64,000 nt of DNA from JAAXGI01 sp965206975 (GCA_965206975.1 OZ242253.1:1426001-1490000); one strand, 5' to 3'; positions 18,189-27,493 are shown, numbered from the stretch's first letter. Numbers and translations: made by a program. Notes: generated by a model from the sequence alone, not told the origin.

Positions 18189-19340
18189 ATGAATCGCCTC
18201 GCGCTCTCTCTCGCGGCCGGCCTCTTCGCGGCCTATGCTTCGGAAGGGGTGGGTCAGTCCGGCGCCGCGCCTGCGGACGACCTCCTCATGATCGACCACT
18301 ACGTTCCCGTCATCTCGCGGTCGCCCTCCATCACCGGCCAGACCGCACAGCTCTACGTCCGGGAGCGGGCCTCGGGGGGAACCGTACTTCGGTCGAGGAG
18401 CCTCGCCGGCCGGGTGATCCTCTTCGTGCACGGCGCCGGAACGCCGGCCGAGGTCGCCTTCGATCCCCCGCACCCGGACGCGAGCTGGATGGCCTTTCTC
18501 GCCCGGGCCGGCTACGACGTCTTTTCCATGGACATGACCGGATACGGGCGGTCCACCCGTCCGGCCGTCATGAACGATCCGTGCAACCTTGCCGAGGGCC
18601 AGCAGGAGACTTTCGTGCCGGTCCTGATCCCGGGCACATGTCCCCCCACCTACGGGTTTGCGGCCAGTACGATCGAGTCCGACTGGCACGACCTCGACGC
18701 CGTTGTCGAGTACATCCGCGAGCTTCGGGGCGTCGGGCGCGTGCACCTCGCGGGGTGGTCCCTCGGGGGCCCGCGAGCGGGCGGATACGCGGCTCGACAT
18801 CCCGAAAAGGTTCAGAGCGTCGTCCTTCTTTCCCCCGCCTACAGCCAAGACCGGCCGGTATCGCCCCCGGAGGGCCTCGTTCCCGGGGCCGCCTTCACGA
18901 AGCAGTCTCGCGCGGACTTTGACGCCCTCTGGGACCGGCAGCTCGGGTGCACGAACCAATACGAGCCGGCGGTGCGCAGTGCCGTCTGGCGCGCGATGCT
19001 CGAATCCGATCCCGTGGGGGCCACCTGGGGAACGGGGGTCCGCCGGGCCCCGAGGGTCACCACGTGGGGGTTTGGTCCACCGGAGGTGGGAGAGATGCGC
19101 ACCCCCATGCTCCTCGTCGCGCCCGAGACGGACGGTCAGGTTGTCCCGGAGCGGGTCGCCGAACTCTACGAGGACCTGGGGTCCGAGAAGAAGATCCTCG
19201 CCTACCTCGCCTGTTCGTCCCACAACGCAATGTGGGAGACGAATCGTTCGGTCCTCTTCGATGCCTCGCTCCAGTGGTTCCGGGACGGTGCGGTAGCCGG
19301 GGTCGAGTCGGGTGAGCTGCGGCTCGGGGATGAGCGATGA
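18189..19340 (+). CDS. Secreted alpha/beta hydrolase
   Basis: 383 residues from ATG 18189. The start is chosen because a signal peptide follows directly (ALSLAAGLFAAYASEGVGQS) and CCGGAGA stands upstream. The alpha/beta-hydrolase core shows the oxyanion segment VILFVHGAG (about 76-84), nucleophile elbow GWSLGG with S191, acid D315 (PETDGQ) and histidine H345 (SSHNAMW). It probably acts on an ester or related bond in the periplasm or outside the cell. The pair C132/C151 could form a disulphide. Esterase or lactonase activity is an inference from the fold only; neighbours give no pathway. Confidence 0.85.
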   Translation: MNRLALSLAAGLFAAYASEGVGQSGAAPADDLLMIDHYVPVISRSPSITGQTAQLYVRERASGGTVLRSRSLAGRVILFVHGAGTPAEVAFDPPHPDASWMAFLARAGYDVFSMDMTGYGRSTRPAVMNDPCNLAEGQQETFVPVLIPGTCPPTYGFAASTIESDWHDLDAVVEYIRELRGVGRVHLAGWSLGGPRAGGYAARHPEKVQSVVLLSPAYSQDRPVSPPEGLVPGAAFTKQSRADFDALWDRQLGCTNQYEPAVRSAVWRAMLESDPVGATWGTGVRRAPRVTTWGFGPPEVGEMRTPMLLVAPETDGQVVPERVAELYEDLGSEKKILAYLACSSHNAMWETNRSVLFDASLQWFRDGAVAGVESGELRLGDER

Positions 19341-19479
19341 GGCCCGAGGGCGGCATTGTGCGGCGCGCGCGCCGCGACACGACGGTCTCAGCCGCGCAGC
19401 AGGCCGAAGGCACGCGGCCGGACGTGGTGATCAAGGAGGACGACAGGATGCTCGGGGGCTGTTGACGGCGCTACATCGA

Positions 19480-19623
19480 ATGCGCGGGCAAGAACTACGC
19501 AGCGTCAGGGGCCTGTTTCTCGCCGGCGAGTATCTGGGTATCCCATCGACCAATGGAGCTCTGCGGAGCGGCATCCACACCGCCGCCGACTGCGCGACCG
19601 TCGCCTCGCAGCTGCAACACTGA
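19480..19623 (+). pseudogene. C-terminal remnant of a FAD-dependent amine oxidase/protoporphyrinogen-oxidase-like protein
   Basis: The last 47 codons before the stop contain GLFLAGEYLGIPSTNGALRS followed by GIHTAADCA. This is the characteristic FAD-contacting C-terminal motif of HemY-like and amine-oxidase-like flavoproteins (family pattern 'gl.laGe....s.ngA..sG..aA'). Nothing upstream, in any frame, supplies the Rossmann N-terminus, so the gene is a stump of roughly a tenth of the usual length. Confidence 0.65.
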
Positions 19624-19935
19624 CCGGCGCAGCCGGCAACGGCGGTAGGGCTCTGTCGCCGCTGCTTCGTGTGATTGTACCTGCGTTGTATATGGAGACC
19701 TCATCGTCGCCCTGTCGATCGCCCCAGGCCGATCTCGCGGCTGAATCCTCGGGCCAGGCGTCTGCTGGCCCGCCGGACGGGATGGTCTGTTTGTTGACAC
19801 GATAACGAGCGACTTTGACGGAGTGCCGAAGCAGGATAGCCTCCACGGTGCGGACGTGTTTCTCGGTTGCCCGGGGACACGGAAGGCACAATGCCAGCGA
19901 GAGAGGCGATTCCTCCTGGATCGACTCTGCGGAGT

Positions 19936-20832
19936 CTATCTCCCGAACGCGTACGAGATGTTGAGGAGCGGGAGACAGCAGTCTAGCTCGCCTTCGGCCT
20001 GCCCGGCACCGACTCCGACCTCGGCGGAGAATCGGTCGCCAATGAGGCGGACCCCTCCCGAGAAGGCCATGCCCACCGCCTCGGGAAGGAGATAATTCTC
20101 CGTGATGATCTTGATCCGCCGGCCGACCCGGATTTCGCCGCCCAACATCGCCGCTGGCTTGTTCTCGACATCCTCTCCCGAATAGAAGAAGCCGAGTCCG
20201 GCGGAGAGCGCGTTGTCCGCGTTACCGAACGTGCCTACGCCGTAAGCGATCCCGACCAGGTCGTCATCGAAGAGGAAGGCGAGCGTTCCGAGTGCGGCTT
20301 GTACCGTGGGGCGCCGGAGAATCTGCACCTTCGGTGCGAGGTAGAAGGGCTCGAACTCCCCGAAGAGAACAGGCGCCCCGCCACCGATCGTAACACGGTC
20401 GGTGAGCCCGACCGCAGCGAAAGGAAGGACGATCACGTAGGTGCCGATGTACGAGTCGCCGCGGCTGAGCGAGCGTCCAGTAGCGGTGAAGAAGAGCCGG
20501 GTGCCGCCCGGATCCTCGTTCCAGAACTCGCCATTTACAACCCGCCCGCGGGCCGGACGAAACTGCTGGATCTGGGGCCGGTCGATCTCGATCCGACCGC
20601 CGCCGACGGTCGTGAGCACCACCCGTTCCTCGTCGAGCTCCGCGATCCGCGCAAAGATCAGGGAGCCGTCGACGAGCCGGATCTCATAGAGGGTGTCGCT
20701 AGGCGCGGGGAGATCCGGTGGCGTCTGGCCCCGGGCCACGGACGGGAGGAGAGCCGCAGCCAACAGCATGGAAGCGCAGACGAGAGGCGTCCGAAGAGCG
20801 AAGGTGGAACACCTCGCGCGCAGGCTGTGCAT
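19936..20832 (-). CDS. Secreted or outer-membrane protein of unknown function
   Basis: 298 residues from ATG 20832, with GGGAG upstream. The signal peptide ends SVARGQ. A short N-terminal beta-rich part (LYEIRLVDGSLIFARIAELD, RVVLTTVGGGRIEID) resembles an SH3/Sm-like strand pair. It is followed by many alternating hydrophobic strands with glycines (YIGTYVIVLPFAAVGLTDRV, AALGTLAFLFDD, IAYGVGTFGN, GVRLIGDRFSAEVGVGAG) ending in a terminal aromatic region. This suggests an 8-12-strand outer-membrane barrel. I do not recognise a named family. Confidence 0.75.
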   Translation of the reverse strand: MHSLRARCSTFALRTPLVCASMLLAAALLPSVARGQTPPDLPAPSDTLYEIRLVDGSLIFARIAELDEERVVLTTVGGGRIEIDRPQIQQFRPARGRVVNGEFWNEDPGGTRLFFTATGRSLSRGDSYIGTYVIVLPFAAVGLTDRVTIGGGAPVLFGEFEPFYLAPKVQILRRPTVQAALGTLAFLFDDDLVGIAYGVGTFGNADNALSAGLGFFYSGEDVENKPAAMLGGEIRVGRRIKIITENYLLPEAVGMAFSGGVRLIGDRFSAEVGVGAGQAEGELDCCLPLLNISYAFGR

Positions 20833-21100
20833 CGTGTCTCCCCTTCTCGATCCAGATCCCGTAGCTCCGTCAACCGCAAGATATCGTTTCAGCGCCCCCG
20901 GACGGTAGGCTCGCAAGGAGCCGGGTCCAGAGATAGGGAACCGTCATGGCCGAGGTGAGCGGGGCGTTTTCGCAGGGCACGTCGCACAGGTAGCAGGAAG
21001 TCGGGGCCGCGACTATTCTCTGGTCGCGCTCCGAAGCTGGCCAGATCGACTCCGGCAAGGGGAGCCACGGTGCCTCAACTTGAACGGAGCCCGAACGGAC

Positions 21101-21850
21101 ATGGCAACGCTGAACGACCGGCAGAGGGACATGTGCTCGACGAGCGAGTGGGACTTCTCGGATCTGAATGCACTCTTCATCAATTGCACCCTCAAGCGCT
21201 CGCCCGAAACCTCGCACACCCAGGGGTTGATCGACATCTCCCGCTCCATCCTCGAGGAGAATGATGCGGGCGTCGAGGTTCTCCGAGCAGTGGATTACGA
21301 CATTGCCTGCGGCGTCTGGCCCGACATGACCGAGCACGGGTGGGAGCGGGACGACTGGCCGGCGCTCTTCGAGAAGGTGCTCGGCGCCGATATCCTCGTC
21401 CTTACCTCGCCCATCTGGCTCGGCGAGAAGTCATCGGTCTGCACGAAGGTGATCGAGCGCCTCTACGGCAATTCCGGTCAGTTGAACAGCGAGGGGCAGT
21501 ACATCTACTACGGCCGTGTCGGCGGATGCCTCATCACGGGAAATGAGGACGGAGCCAAGCACTGTTCGATGAACATCCTGTATTCGCTCCAGCATCTCGG
21601 CTATGTCATCCCGCCGCAGGCGGATGCAGCGTGGCTCGGAGAGGCCGGTCCCGGGCCTTCGTATCTCGACCCCGACTCGGGAGGTCCGGAAAACGACTTC
21701 ACGAACCGCAACACGACCTTCATGACGTGGAATCTCCTGCACCTTGCGCGCATGATGAAGGACGCTGGTGGGATTCCGGCCCACGGGAACCAGCGTGCGG
21801 CGTGGGATGCCGGGTGCAAGCCGTCCTTTACGAATCCGGACTACCGGTAG
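21101..21850 (+). CDS. Flavodoxin-fold NAD(P)H:quinone/FMN reductase-like protein
   Basis: 249 residues from ATG 21101; a TTG at 21080 is an alternative that adds seven residues. The fold signature is ALFINCTLKRSPETSHTQGL (about 24-43; strand, phosphate-binding loop, helix), then DILVLTSPIWLGEKSSVCTK and GRVGGCLITGNEDGAKH. These correspond to the FMN-contacting loops of the NADPH-dependent FMN reductase/flavodoxin_2 group. It should be a cytoplasmic flavoprotein reducing quinones, nitro compounds or similar acceptors. No redox partner gene is adjacent. It is divergent from the barrel-like gene at 19936. Confidence 0.82.
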   Translation: MATLNDRQRDMCSTSEWDFSDLNALFINCTLKRSPETSHTQGLIDISRSILEENDAGVEVLRAVDYDIACGVWPDMTEHGWERDDWPALFEKVLGADILVLTSPIWLGEKSSVCTKVIERLYGNSGQLNSEGQYIYYGRVGGCLITGNEDGAKHCSMNILYSLQHLGYVIPPQADAAWLGEAGPGPSYLDPDSGGPENDFTNRNTTFMTWNLLHLARMMKDAGGIPAHGNQRAAWDAGCKPSFTNPDYR

Positions 21851-21856
21851 CGCCCG

Positions 21857-21872
21857 CCCGCCTCGGCGGGTT
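21857..21872 (+). terminator. Weak candidate terminator after the flavoprotein gene
   Basis: CCCGC at 21857-21861 and GCGGG at 21866-21870 form a GC-rich stem around a four-base loop, 7 bp after the stop codon. Only two T follow. It could serve as a terminator in a GC-rich genome, but the evidence is thin. Confidence 0.3.
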
Positions 21873-22052
21873 GGCACGGCTTCGAGATTCGAAGGCACGA
21901 CGATCCGGGTGAGCGGCGGGAGGATCCCGGCTGCGTGTCTGCTTGGGGGGCTCCGGCCGACGGAACCGCCGGAGTCGCATGCACGGCCTCCCGGGTCGGC
22001 GAGGGCCCGTGCATCCGCGGTGTTGCTCGCCGGGCGTACGCCCTAAGCGGCC

Positions 22053-23636
22053 TTAAGCGAGGCCCGGGGGTATCAGGCGGCGTTCGACGCGTCCGAGGAG
22101 AAAGTCGACGAGGACCGCCAGGAGCGCCGCCGGCAAGGCGCCCGAGAGTATGAGATAGGTGTCGTTCAGCTGTAGTCCGGTCACGATAGGATCACCGAGT
22201 CCTCCAGCGCCGATGAAGGCCGCGAGGGTGGCCACACCGATGCTGATCACGGTGGAGGTCCGCACCCCGGCCATGATCGTGCGCATTGCGAGCGGGAGCT
22301 CGACCTTGAAGAGGATCTGGCTTTCGTTTAGGCCCATCCCGCGCCCCGCCTCGAGGGATTCGACGTCCACCTCCCGGATCCCCGTGTAGGTGTTTCGGAC
22401 GATGGGGAGGAGCGCGTAGAGAAAGAGTGCCGTGACCGCCGAGCGGGCACCGAGTCCGAGGAAGGGAAGCGGGATCATGAACGCCAGGAGCGCGAGGCTC
22501 GGGATCGTCTGGATTACGCCGATCGCGCCGATCACGGGAGCGGCGATCAGCTTCCACCGGGTAAGGAGTATACCGAGCGGCACGGAGACGAGGATCGCGA
22601 GGGCGACGGCGACCGCGGTCAGCGAGAGGTGTTCGAGCACGTAGCCGAGCGTGTCGCCCTGACGTGACCAGAGGAAGCGGAGAAGCCCGCCCTCCCTCTC
22701 ATTTGAGTTCTCGAGCTGGCTTCGGGGGGGTGCATCGAGCAACCCTTCCGACACCAGGAACTCCCGCGCCACCTCCGCATATTCGCCCCCCTCCTCCTCG
22801 ACGCGATAGTTGAGCGCCTGCATCCTCCGGTCGTCGATCCGGAAGGCGAGCATCGCTAGGATTTCCTCGAGCTCGGGATAGCGCTCGAGCGTCTCGCTCC
22901 GGATGAGGGGAGCGCAGTCGTAAGGGGGAAAGAAGCCGAGGTCGTCCTCGAGGATGCGGATATCGTGCTCGAGCAGCTTCCCGTCTGTCGTCCAGGTGTC
23001 GATGACGTCCACCCGGTCCGAGATAATCGCCTCGTACGCGAGCCCGTGTTCCATCCCGTTCAGGTTTGGGATATCGAGCCCGTACATCGCGGCGAGTCCG
23101 GGGTAGCCGTCTTCCCGGTTCAGGAATTCGTGACTGACGCCCGCCCGGATCTCGTCCTGGTATTCGAGGAGGTCCGAGATGCTCCCGATCCCCATCTGCT
23201 CGGCGGTGGGCCCGCGCATCGCGAATGCATAGCTGTTCTCGAAACCGAATGGCTGCAGCCACCTAAGATCCCAGCGCCGCTCGAACTCGCCTGCGACGTG
23301 TACGTACACCCTGAGCGGGTCCCTCACCTGCTCGGTGATCCCCAGCTGAACGGCCCATCCAGTCCCGGTGTACTCCGGGTAAATGTCGACCTCCCCGCTC
23401 TGTAGCGCGGAGAAGACGACCGCGGTTCCCCCCAGCCCCAGACGCCGCTCTACGGGGATTGGCGTATGCGCCTCGATCAGTTGGGCGAGGATTTCCCCGA
23501 GGAGGCGGTTTTCCGCGTGGAACTTGCTGCCCACGACAACGGGCGGCAGGCTCGGCTCGTCCTGGGCCTCGGCGAGCCCCGCGGAGGATATGGGAAGCAG
23601 GAGGAGTGCCGCAAAGAAGACCCTGAGCTTACGCAT
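22053..23636 (-). CDS. Osmoprotectant-type ABC transporter: substrate-binding domain fused to permease
   Basis: 527 residues from ATG 23636, which overlaps the end of the ATPase gene by 8 bp. A signal peptide ends near residue 25 (LAEAQ). An OpuAC/ProX-like binding domain (about 33-300) follows: VVVGSKFHAENRLLGEILAQ, LGLGGTAVVFSALQSGEVD, YPEYTGTGW. Then comes a BPD_transp_1 permease with about six helices (325-525) and the coupling loop SLEAGRGMGLNESQILFKVE. It should import a quaternary ammonium compound such as glycine betaine or choline, with the ATPase at 23629. The order (binding domain first) differs from the permease-first arrangement in Gram-positive OpuABC. The true substrate is an inference from family. 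Confidence 0.88.
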   Translation of the reverse strand: MRKLRVFFAALLLLPISSAGLAEAQDEPSLPPVVVGSKFHAENRLLGEILAQLIEAHTPIPVERRLGLGGTAVVFSALQSGEVDIYPEYTGTGWAVQLGITEQVRDPLRVYVHVAGEFERRWDLRWLQPFGFENSYAFAMRGPTAEQMGIGSISDLLEYQDEIRAGVSHEFLNREDGYPGLAAMYGLDIPNLNGMEHGLAYEAIISDRVDVIDTWTTDGKLLEHDIRILEDDLGFFPPYDCAPLIRSETLERYPELEEILAMLAFRIDDRRMQALNYRVEEEGGEYAEVAREFLVSEGLLDAPPRSQLENSNEREGGLLRFLWSRQGDTLGYVLEHLSLTAVAVALAILVSVPLGILLTRWKLIAAPVIGAIGVIQTIPSLALLAFMIPLPFLGLGARSAVTALFLYALLPIVRNTYTGIREVDVESLEAGRGMGLNESQILFKVELPLAMRTIMAGVRTSTVISIGVATLAAFIGAGGLGDPIVTGLQLNDTYLILSGALPAALLAVLVDFLLGRVERRLIPPGLA

Positions 23637-24387
23637 GGGGAGCGCCTTCATTGAGATGGCTACCGAGAAAGTCTGAAACGAAGGGAGTCGCCGGGCTTCT
23701 TCGGAAGTCCTCCTCCGGGCCGGCCTGGATGACTTGTCCGTGATCCATGAGTGCGATCCGGTCACCGAGCTTGAACGCTTCCGCCATGTCGTGCGTGACG
23801 AGGATGATTGTCTTTCGAACGCGCTCCTTGAGCTGCAGGAATTCCTCGTGAATCTGGTCCCGGCTGATTGGATCGAGGGCTCCGAAGGGCTCGTCCATCA
23901 GGATGTAGGGCGGGTCTAGGGCGAGGGCGCGCGCGACGCCGACCCGCTGCCGCTGCCCACCCGAGAGATCCCGCGGGTAGCGGTGGGCAAACTCGCCAGG
24001 CGGGAGGTTAACCAGCTCGAGAAGCTCGTGGACCCGCCGCCGGGCATCTGCCGGCGGCCACTTCTCGACCTCGCAGAGGATGCCGATGTTTCGGGCTACC
24101 GTCATGTGAGGAAAGAGCCCACCGGTCTGGATCACGTACCCGATCCGCCGCCGGAGCGCGATGGGATCGAGAGTCCGGACGTCCCGGGAGTCGAGTGTCA
24201 CGCTTCCCCCGGACGGCTCGATGAGCCGGTTGACGAGCTTCATCGCGGTCGTCTTCCCGCACCCGCTGATTCCGATGAGGCAGAGCGTCTCTCCCGCCGC
24301 GACGCGGAGGCTCATCCGGTCCAGCGCGAGAATCTCCCGGCCCCTGGAGTCGCGAAAGAGCTTCGTGACCTCGCTGAACTCGATCAT
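23629..24387 (-). CDS. Osmoprotectant-type ABC transporter ATP-binding protein
   Basis: 252 residues from ATG 24387. Walker A GISGCGKTT (39-47), signature LSGGQ (140-144), Walker B ILMDEP (161-166) and the switch His in VTHDM are all present. The N-terminal MIEFSEVTKLF start is usual for the ProV/OpuCA branch. The protein is short and ends soon after the ATPase core, so it lacks the CBS domains that sense ionic strength in OpuA and OpuCA; activation must then differ. It is first in a two-gene operon with the fused permease/binding protein, overlapping it by 8 bp. Confidence 0.9.
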   Translation of the reverse strand: MIEFSEVTKLFRDSRGREILALDRMSLRVAAGETLCLIGISGCGKTTAMKLVNRLIEPSGGSVTLDSRDVRTLDPIALRRRIGYVIQTGGLFPHMTVARNIGILCEVEKWPPADARRRVHELLELVNLPPGEFAHRYPRDLSGGQRQRVGVARALALDPPYILMDEPFGALDPISRDQIHEEFLQLKERVRKTIILVTHDMAEAFKLGDRIALMDHGQVIQAGPEEDFRRSPATPFVSDFLGSHLNEGAPHA

Positions 24388-24828
24388 CGCCCGGCTTGTC
24401 GAGCCGCCATGGCCCGATGTTTCCGGATGCCAGCCAACCGGATGCGGGCGGGCGTGTTCCCGGGGTGCCCCGTCGAAGTGCGGCCGCCCGGGTGCGGATG
24501 ATTCCTGGAAGCTGGCATTCCACGCCTCCAGAGGCCCCGGCACCGGAGGGAGGAGAAGTGGGGCTCGGGACAGGTCGCCGGGAATCGTAGAAGCGCGAGC
24601 GTCACGCGTGCGCCTGCGGGAAGGCTCGCGATGAGAACGTCCTCCCCCGCCAAGGTAACGTAAGGTGAGGTGAGGTGAGGAAGAACCCGGAGAAGGGCCC
24701 GTTGTCGCGCTCGGCGTGTTCGCCGAGCCTGGGCGCAGGCGCGGCGAACGCGGGGTGCAGGCTGTGCCCCCGGTCGTTACCCGGTCGATTCTGACGCCCG
24801 TGGCGACGGCGTCTGAGGTCCGAGCGGC
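24388..24828. other. Gene-free stretch upstream of the ABC operon
   Basis: No credible gene. Around 24663-24680 the pentamer GGTGA/TGAGG is repeated three times in tandem, too short to be more than a chance run. It holds the leader of the ABC operon and the 3' flank of the creatininase-like gene. Confidence 0.45.
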
Positions 24829-25623
24829 TCAGCGTCCGCCCATGAGATTTCGGGCCTGGCGCACGGCGGCTCCAACCTTCAGCTGTAGCCCCATCTCTCC
24901 GTATTCCGCGGTGGCCCGCGTCGGATCGCCCGCGACCCCGCCCCACCTCGGCGCAGTGGCCGCCTCGAGCTGATCCTGACGGACGTGCTCGGGTGCCACG
25001 AAGAGGAGCTCGGAGGTGGTGTCGAGGCCGGCGTGGGATCCGATGGTCTCCTCCGTCTCGCCCTGTGCCACCAGCCACTCAGTGTAGCCGTTGTTAGCGT
25101 AGTAGTCGTCAATGTGATGCACACGCGCTTCCGTACCGGCCCACTCCGCATTCAGCGCCTCGGCCACCGCCGTCATCCCTGGGAGGTTTCCCCCGCTGTC
25201 GGCGATGAAGAGGACGTCGGTGAACCCGTGGGCCCGGAAGCTCCGAGCCGCGTACTCGACGAGGCGCTCGAAGTACTCGTTGGGGAGCGTCACCGTGCCC
25301 GGGTAGCGCATGTGGCCGGTCGGCGGGGCCACATTGCCTTCCGGCACGTACGTCACGACCGGCGCCACGAGCGTGCCCCCGAGCGCTTCGGCGATCCGGC
25401 CCGCAGCGTAGTGGATGATGTAGGTGTGCTTCCCGATCGCAAGATGCGGCCCGTTCTGCTCGGTGCCCGCGGTCGGAAGGAGGATCGCCGTATATCCGGC
25501 GGCAATCGCTTCCTCGACCTCGACAGTGGTCAGTTCCTCCAAGAAGACGCTGGGTGGCGCCTCCTGTGCGTGGGCGTGAACCGCGACGAGAAGCACGGCC
25601 CAGGCTGCAGCGATTCTCTTCAT
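24829..25623 (-). CDS. Creatininase-family amidohydrolase, secreted
   Basis: 264 residues. The signal peptide ends HAHAQ at residue 20. The creatininase fold is marked by ILLPTAGTEQNGPHLAIGKH, with E55 as first metal ligand, then VTYVPEGN, FIADSGGN and SHAGLDTTSELLFVAPEHV. Classical creatininase has EQHGPHLPLGTD here; in this protein the sequence is EQNG...GKH, a variant found in secreted branches, so metal binding may be altered. It should hydrolyse a cyclic or linear amide in the periplasm. It need not act on creatinine, and a mycofactocin-type role is unlikely without the other mft genes. Confidence 0.85.
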   Translation of the reverse strand: MKRIAAAWAVLLVAVHAHAQEAPPSVFLEELTTVEVEEAIAAGYTAILLPTAGTEQNGPHLAIGKHTYIIHYAAGRIAEALGGTLVAPVVTYVPEGNVAPPTGHMRYPGTVTLPNEYFERLVEYAARSFRAHGFTDVLFIADSGGNLPGMTAVAEALNAEWAGTEARVHHIDDYYANNGYTEWLVAQGETEETIGSHAGLDTTSELLFVAPEHVRQDQLEAATAPRWGGVAGDPTRATAEYGEMGLQLKVGAAVRQARNLMGGR

Positions 25624-26166
25624 GACCTCATCCTCCCCCTGCCGGTGAACTCAGGCGCATTCCCTAGATTCGCTGTACATGCGGATGCACGGACAGACAA
25701 CCGTAGTCAGGCGACCGAGCCGAGAGCAAGCCAGGGGCCCCGTTCCCCGCCGAGAGTCAGGGTTCGCGACCGGGACGCGCTCTTGGCCGTGTCACCGACC
25801 GTACCGTGAATCTCGCGCGGACGAGGTGGCGCGAGATGGCGGGGGTTGCCGCCGTGCGCTGAGCCGTGGGTCTGTTCGCTCCCGTCCGGACCCGGTCGTA
25901 TCTTTAATATAGGAATAGATGGAGAGCCCCCGCGGGTGGTAGGATCGGCGACTTGAGTACGTCCGGGGTGCATCCGATGGACCCGACGCCCTGGCCCAGC
26001 GGCTCGACAGGGGCATCGGCCGGTCTTCTATTGGGCAGGCCGCGATGCTCTCTGGCCGGGGAAGGCACCCTTGCCGCTCGGCTCACGGCGGGGCTCTCGC
26101 AGCCGTGCGGTTGCGCCGCCGCCAGGTGAGTTTGAGGTTTCGGCGACCCTTACGTCTGGAGTCGAT
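25624..26166. other. Divergent intergenic region (543 bp)
   Basis: Lies between the leftward creatininase-like gene and the rightward DsbA-like gene. It contains a perfect 9-bp inverted repeat (25810-25837) and a locally AT-rich patch near 25910 (TATCTTTAATATAGGAATAG) that could hold a promoter. No coding frame is convincing. Confidence 0.5.
25810..25837. repeat. Perfect 9-bp inverted repeat
   Basis: ATCTCGCGC at 25810-25818 and GCGCGAGAT at 25829-25837 are exact reverse complements separated by 10 bases. It sits in the regulatory region between two divergent genes, so an operator is possible, or a cruciform/hairpin. No T-run follows. Confidence 0.45.
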
Positions 26167-26952
26167 ATGGTGGATGCAAAGTTGAGGCGGTCCGGGTTCG
26201 CTCTCGGAGGAGCGTGGGCTGGCCTTTGTTCGGTTCTCCTAGTTTCGGGTTGCGGGGGCGAGAGCGGAGAAGCCCAGAGTGCGGCGCTTCCCGCCTCTTC
26301 CCCGCCCCAGCCGGGGGCCGCCGCTTCCCAGGACGTCTTCGATCTCAGGCAGATCGGGGTCAACGAGGGAAGCGTCATGAGGGCGGCGATCGGGGTCGTG
26401 GACTTCAGTGACTTCGGGTGCATCTACTGCGCGAACTTTCACAACGCCGACTATCCCGCGCTCCACGACGAGTTCGTCACCTCCGGAGACGTCCTCTGGA
26501 AGTACGTCCCGATCAGCATCGGAGGGTTTCCGAACGGGGATCTCGCGGGGCTGACGGGAATCTGCGCCGACGAGCTCGGGCGAACCGAGGGGTTCGCGCG
26601 GATGCGCGATCACCTCTTCGTGCAGCGCGAGGAGTGGCTTACGAGCCCACCAAGCGAGGCGAAGGACGTATTCGTCTCGTACGCGGATCAGCTCGACCTC
26701 GATGTGGACGCCTTCACCGTGTGTCTCGAAGGGGAAGCTGCATCGGCGCGCCTCGCACGAAACAACGATATCGCGCGTCAGGTTGGGGTTACGGCCACCC
26801 CGACCTTCATCGTGCAGGGTTCCCCGGTGCGGGGTGCTCCCCCACTTGCCGACTTCCAGAACGTACTGCGCCGCCTGGTCGCTCAGTCGCGGGGAGATCC
26901 CCTCCCGCCCGAGGACGCCGCCGTTCCGGGGAGTGGTGCACCGGACGCTTGA
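26167..26952 (+). CDS. DsbA-family thioredoxin-fold lipoprotein
   Basis: 261 residues from ATG 26167, with TGGAG upstream. The signal peptide ends in lipobox LLVSGC (C29), followed by a Ser/Ala/Pro linker. The redox domain carries CIYC at 85-88 (DFSDFGCIYCANFH), a long helical insert and the cis-proline loop TATPTF, as in DsbA/DsbG/BDBH-type thiol oxidoreductases. It should form or shuffle disulphides in exported proteins from the outer face of a membrane. Its end overlaps the start of the next, frameshifted, gene by 17 bp, so the two were one transcription unit. Confidence 0.88.
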   Translation: MVDAKLRRSGFALGGAWAGLCSVLLVSGCGGESGEAQSAALPASSPPQPGAAASQDVFDLRQIGVNEGSVMRAAIGVVDFSDFGCIYCANFHNADYPALHDEFVTSGDVLWKYVPISIGGFPNGDLAGLTGICADELGRTEGFARMRDHLFVQREEWLTSPPSEAKDVFVSYADQLDLDVDAFTVCLEGEAASARLARNNDIARQVGVTATPTFIVQGSPVRGAPPLADFQNVLRRLVAQSRGDPLPPEDAAVPGSGAPDA

Positions 26953-27493
26953 CCGTGCCGTAGGGCGGCGGAGCTCCGCCCCGTGCAACCGCCTCGCGCT
27001 CCTTCTCCCCTGCGGCGTGTGGCTGGGCCTCTGGATCCTCCCGGCCGAGACCTCCGGCCAGCTTCGGGTTGGGGGGGCACTTCGTCCACGCGGTCGATTC
27101 CTTCGGAGGAACCCCGGGTGCGGGGCTGCGCGTGGGGGTGGCGATCTCCGTCCTGCCCCTGGACGTTATGGCGTCGTGGGCGCGCTTCTCCCCGGAGTGT
27201 CCTTCCGACGAGCCGGACTGCGAGTTCACGGGTCTCACACTCGACGCGAACTTTCGGATCCCCGTGCCGCTCATTCATCCCCCTATGTCTCGGGAGGGAT
27301 CGCGTACCGGAGCTTGGGTCCGGTGCAGCCGGGAGAAGAAGCCGACACCCTGGGACCGGGCCTCGGCGCCGGTGTGGCGCTTGCTAGGCTTCACCTCTTC
27401 GGGGAGGCCCGTTACGAGTGGGTCGACGCACCCAAGAAACAGCGCCTCTGGAGGCTTGGGATCCTCTTCGACATCCTCTGCTCTCCGGGGTGA
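26936..27493 (+). pseudogene. Small outer-membrane barrel-like protein with two compensating frameshifts
   Basis: The frame opens near GTG 26936 with a signal-like segment (LALLLPCGVWLGLWIL), runs to a seven-G run at 27071-27077, moves to another frame (GGHFVHAVDSF to IPVPLIH), then returns to the first frame at a five-C run at 27279-27283 (PYVSGGIAYRSLG to ILFDILCSPG). The whole span is exactly 186 codons, so the two shifts cancel. The strand pattern (GAGLRVGVAISVLPLDVMAS, GVALARLHLFGEARYEWVD) suggests an outer-membrane barrel. Either both homopolymers are read errors, or the gene is broken. Confidence 0.6.

Noticed and set aside
24663..24680. Tandem TGAGG repeat as a possible microsatellite or CRISPR-like feature
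   Set aside because: Only three units; no spacer structure, no cas genes. No CRISPR array was seen anywhere in the window.
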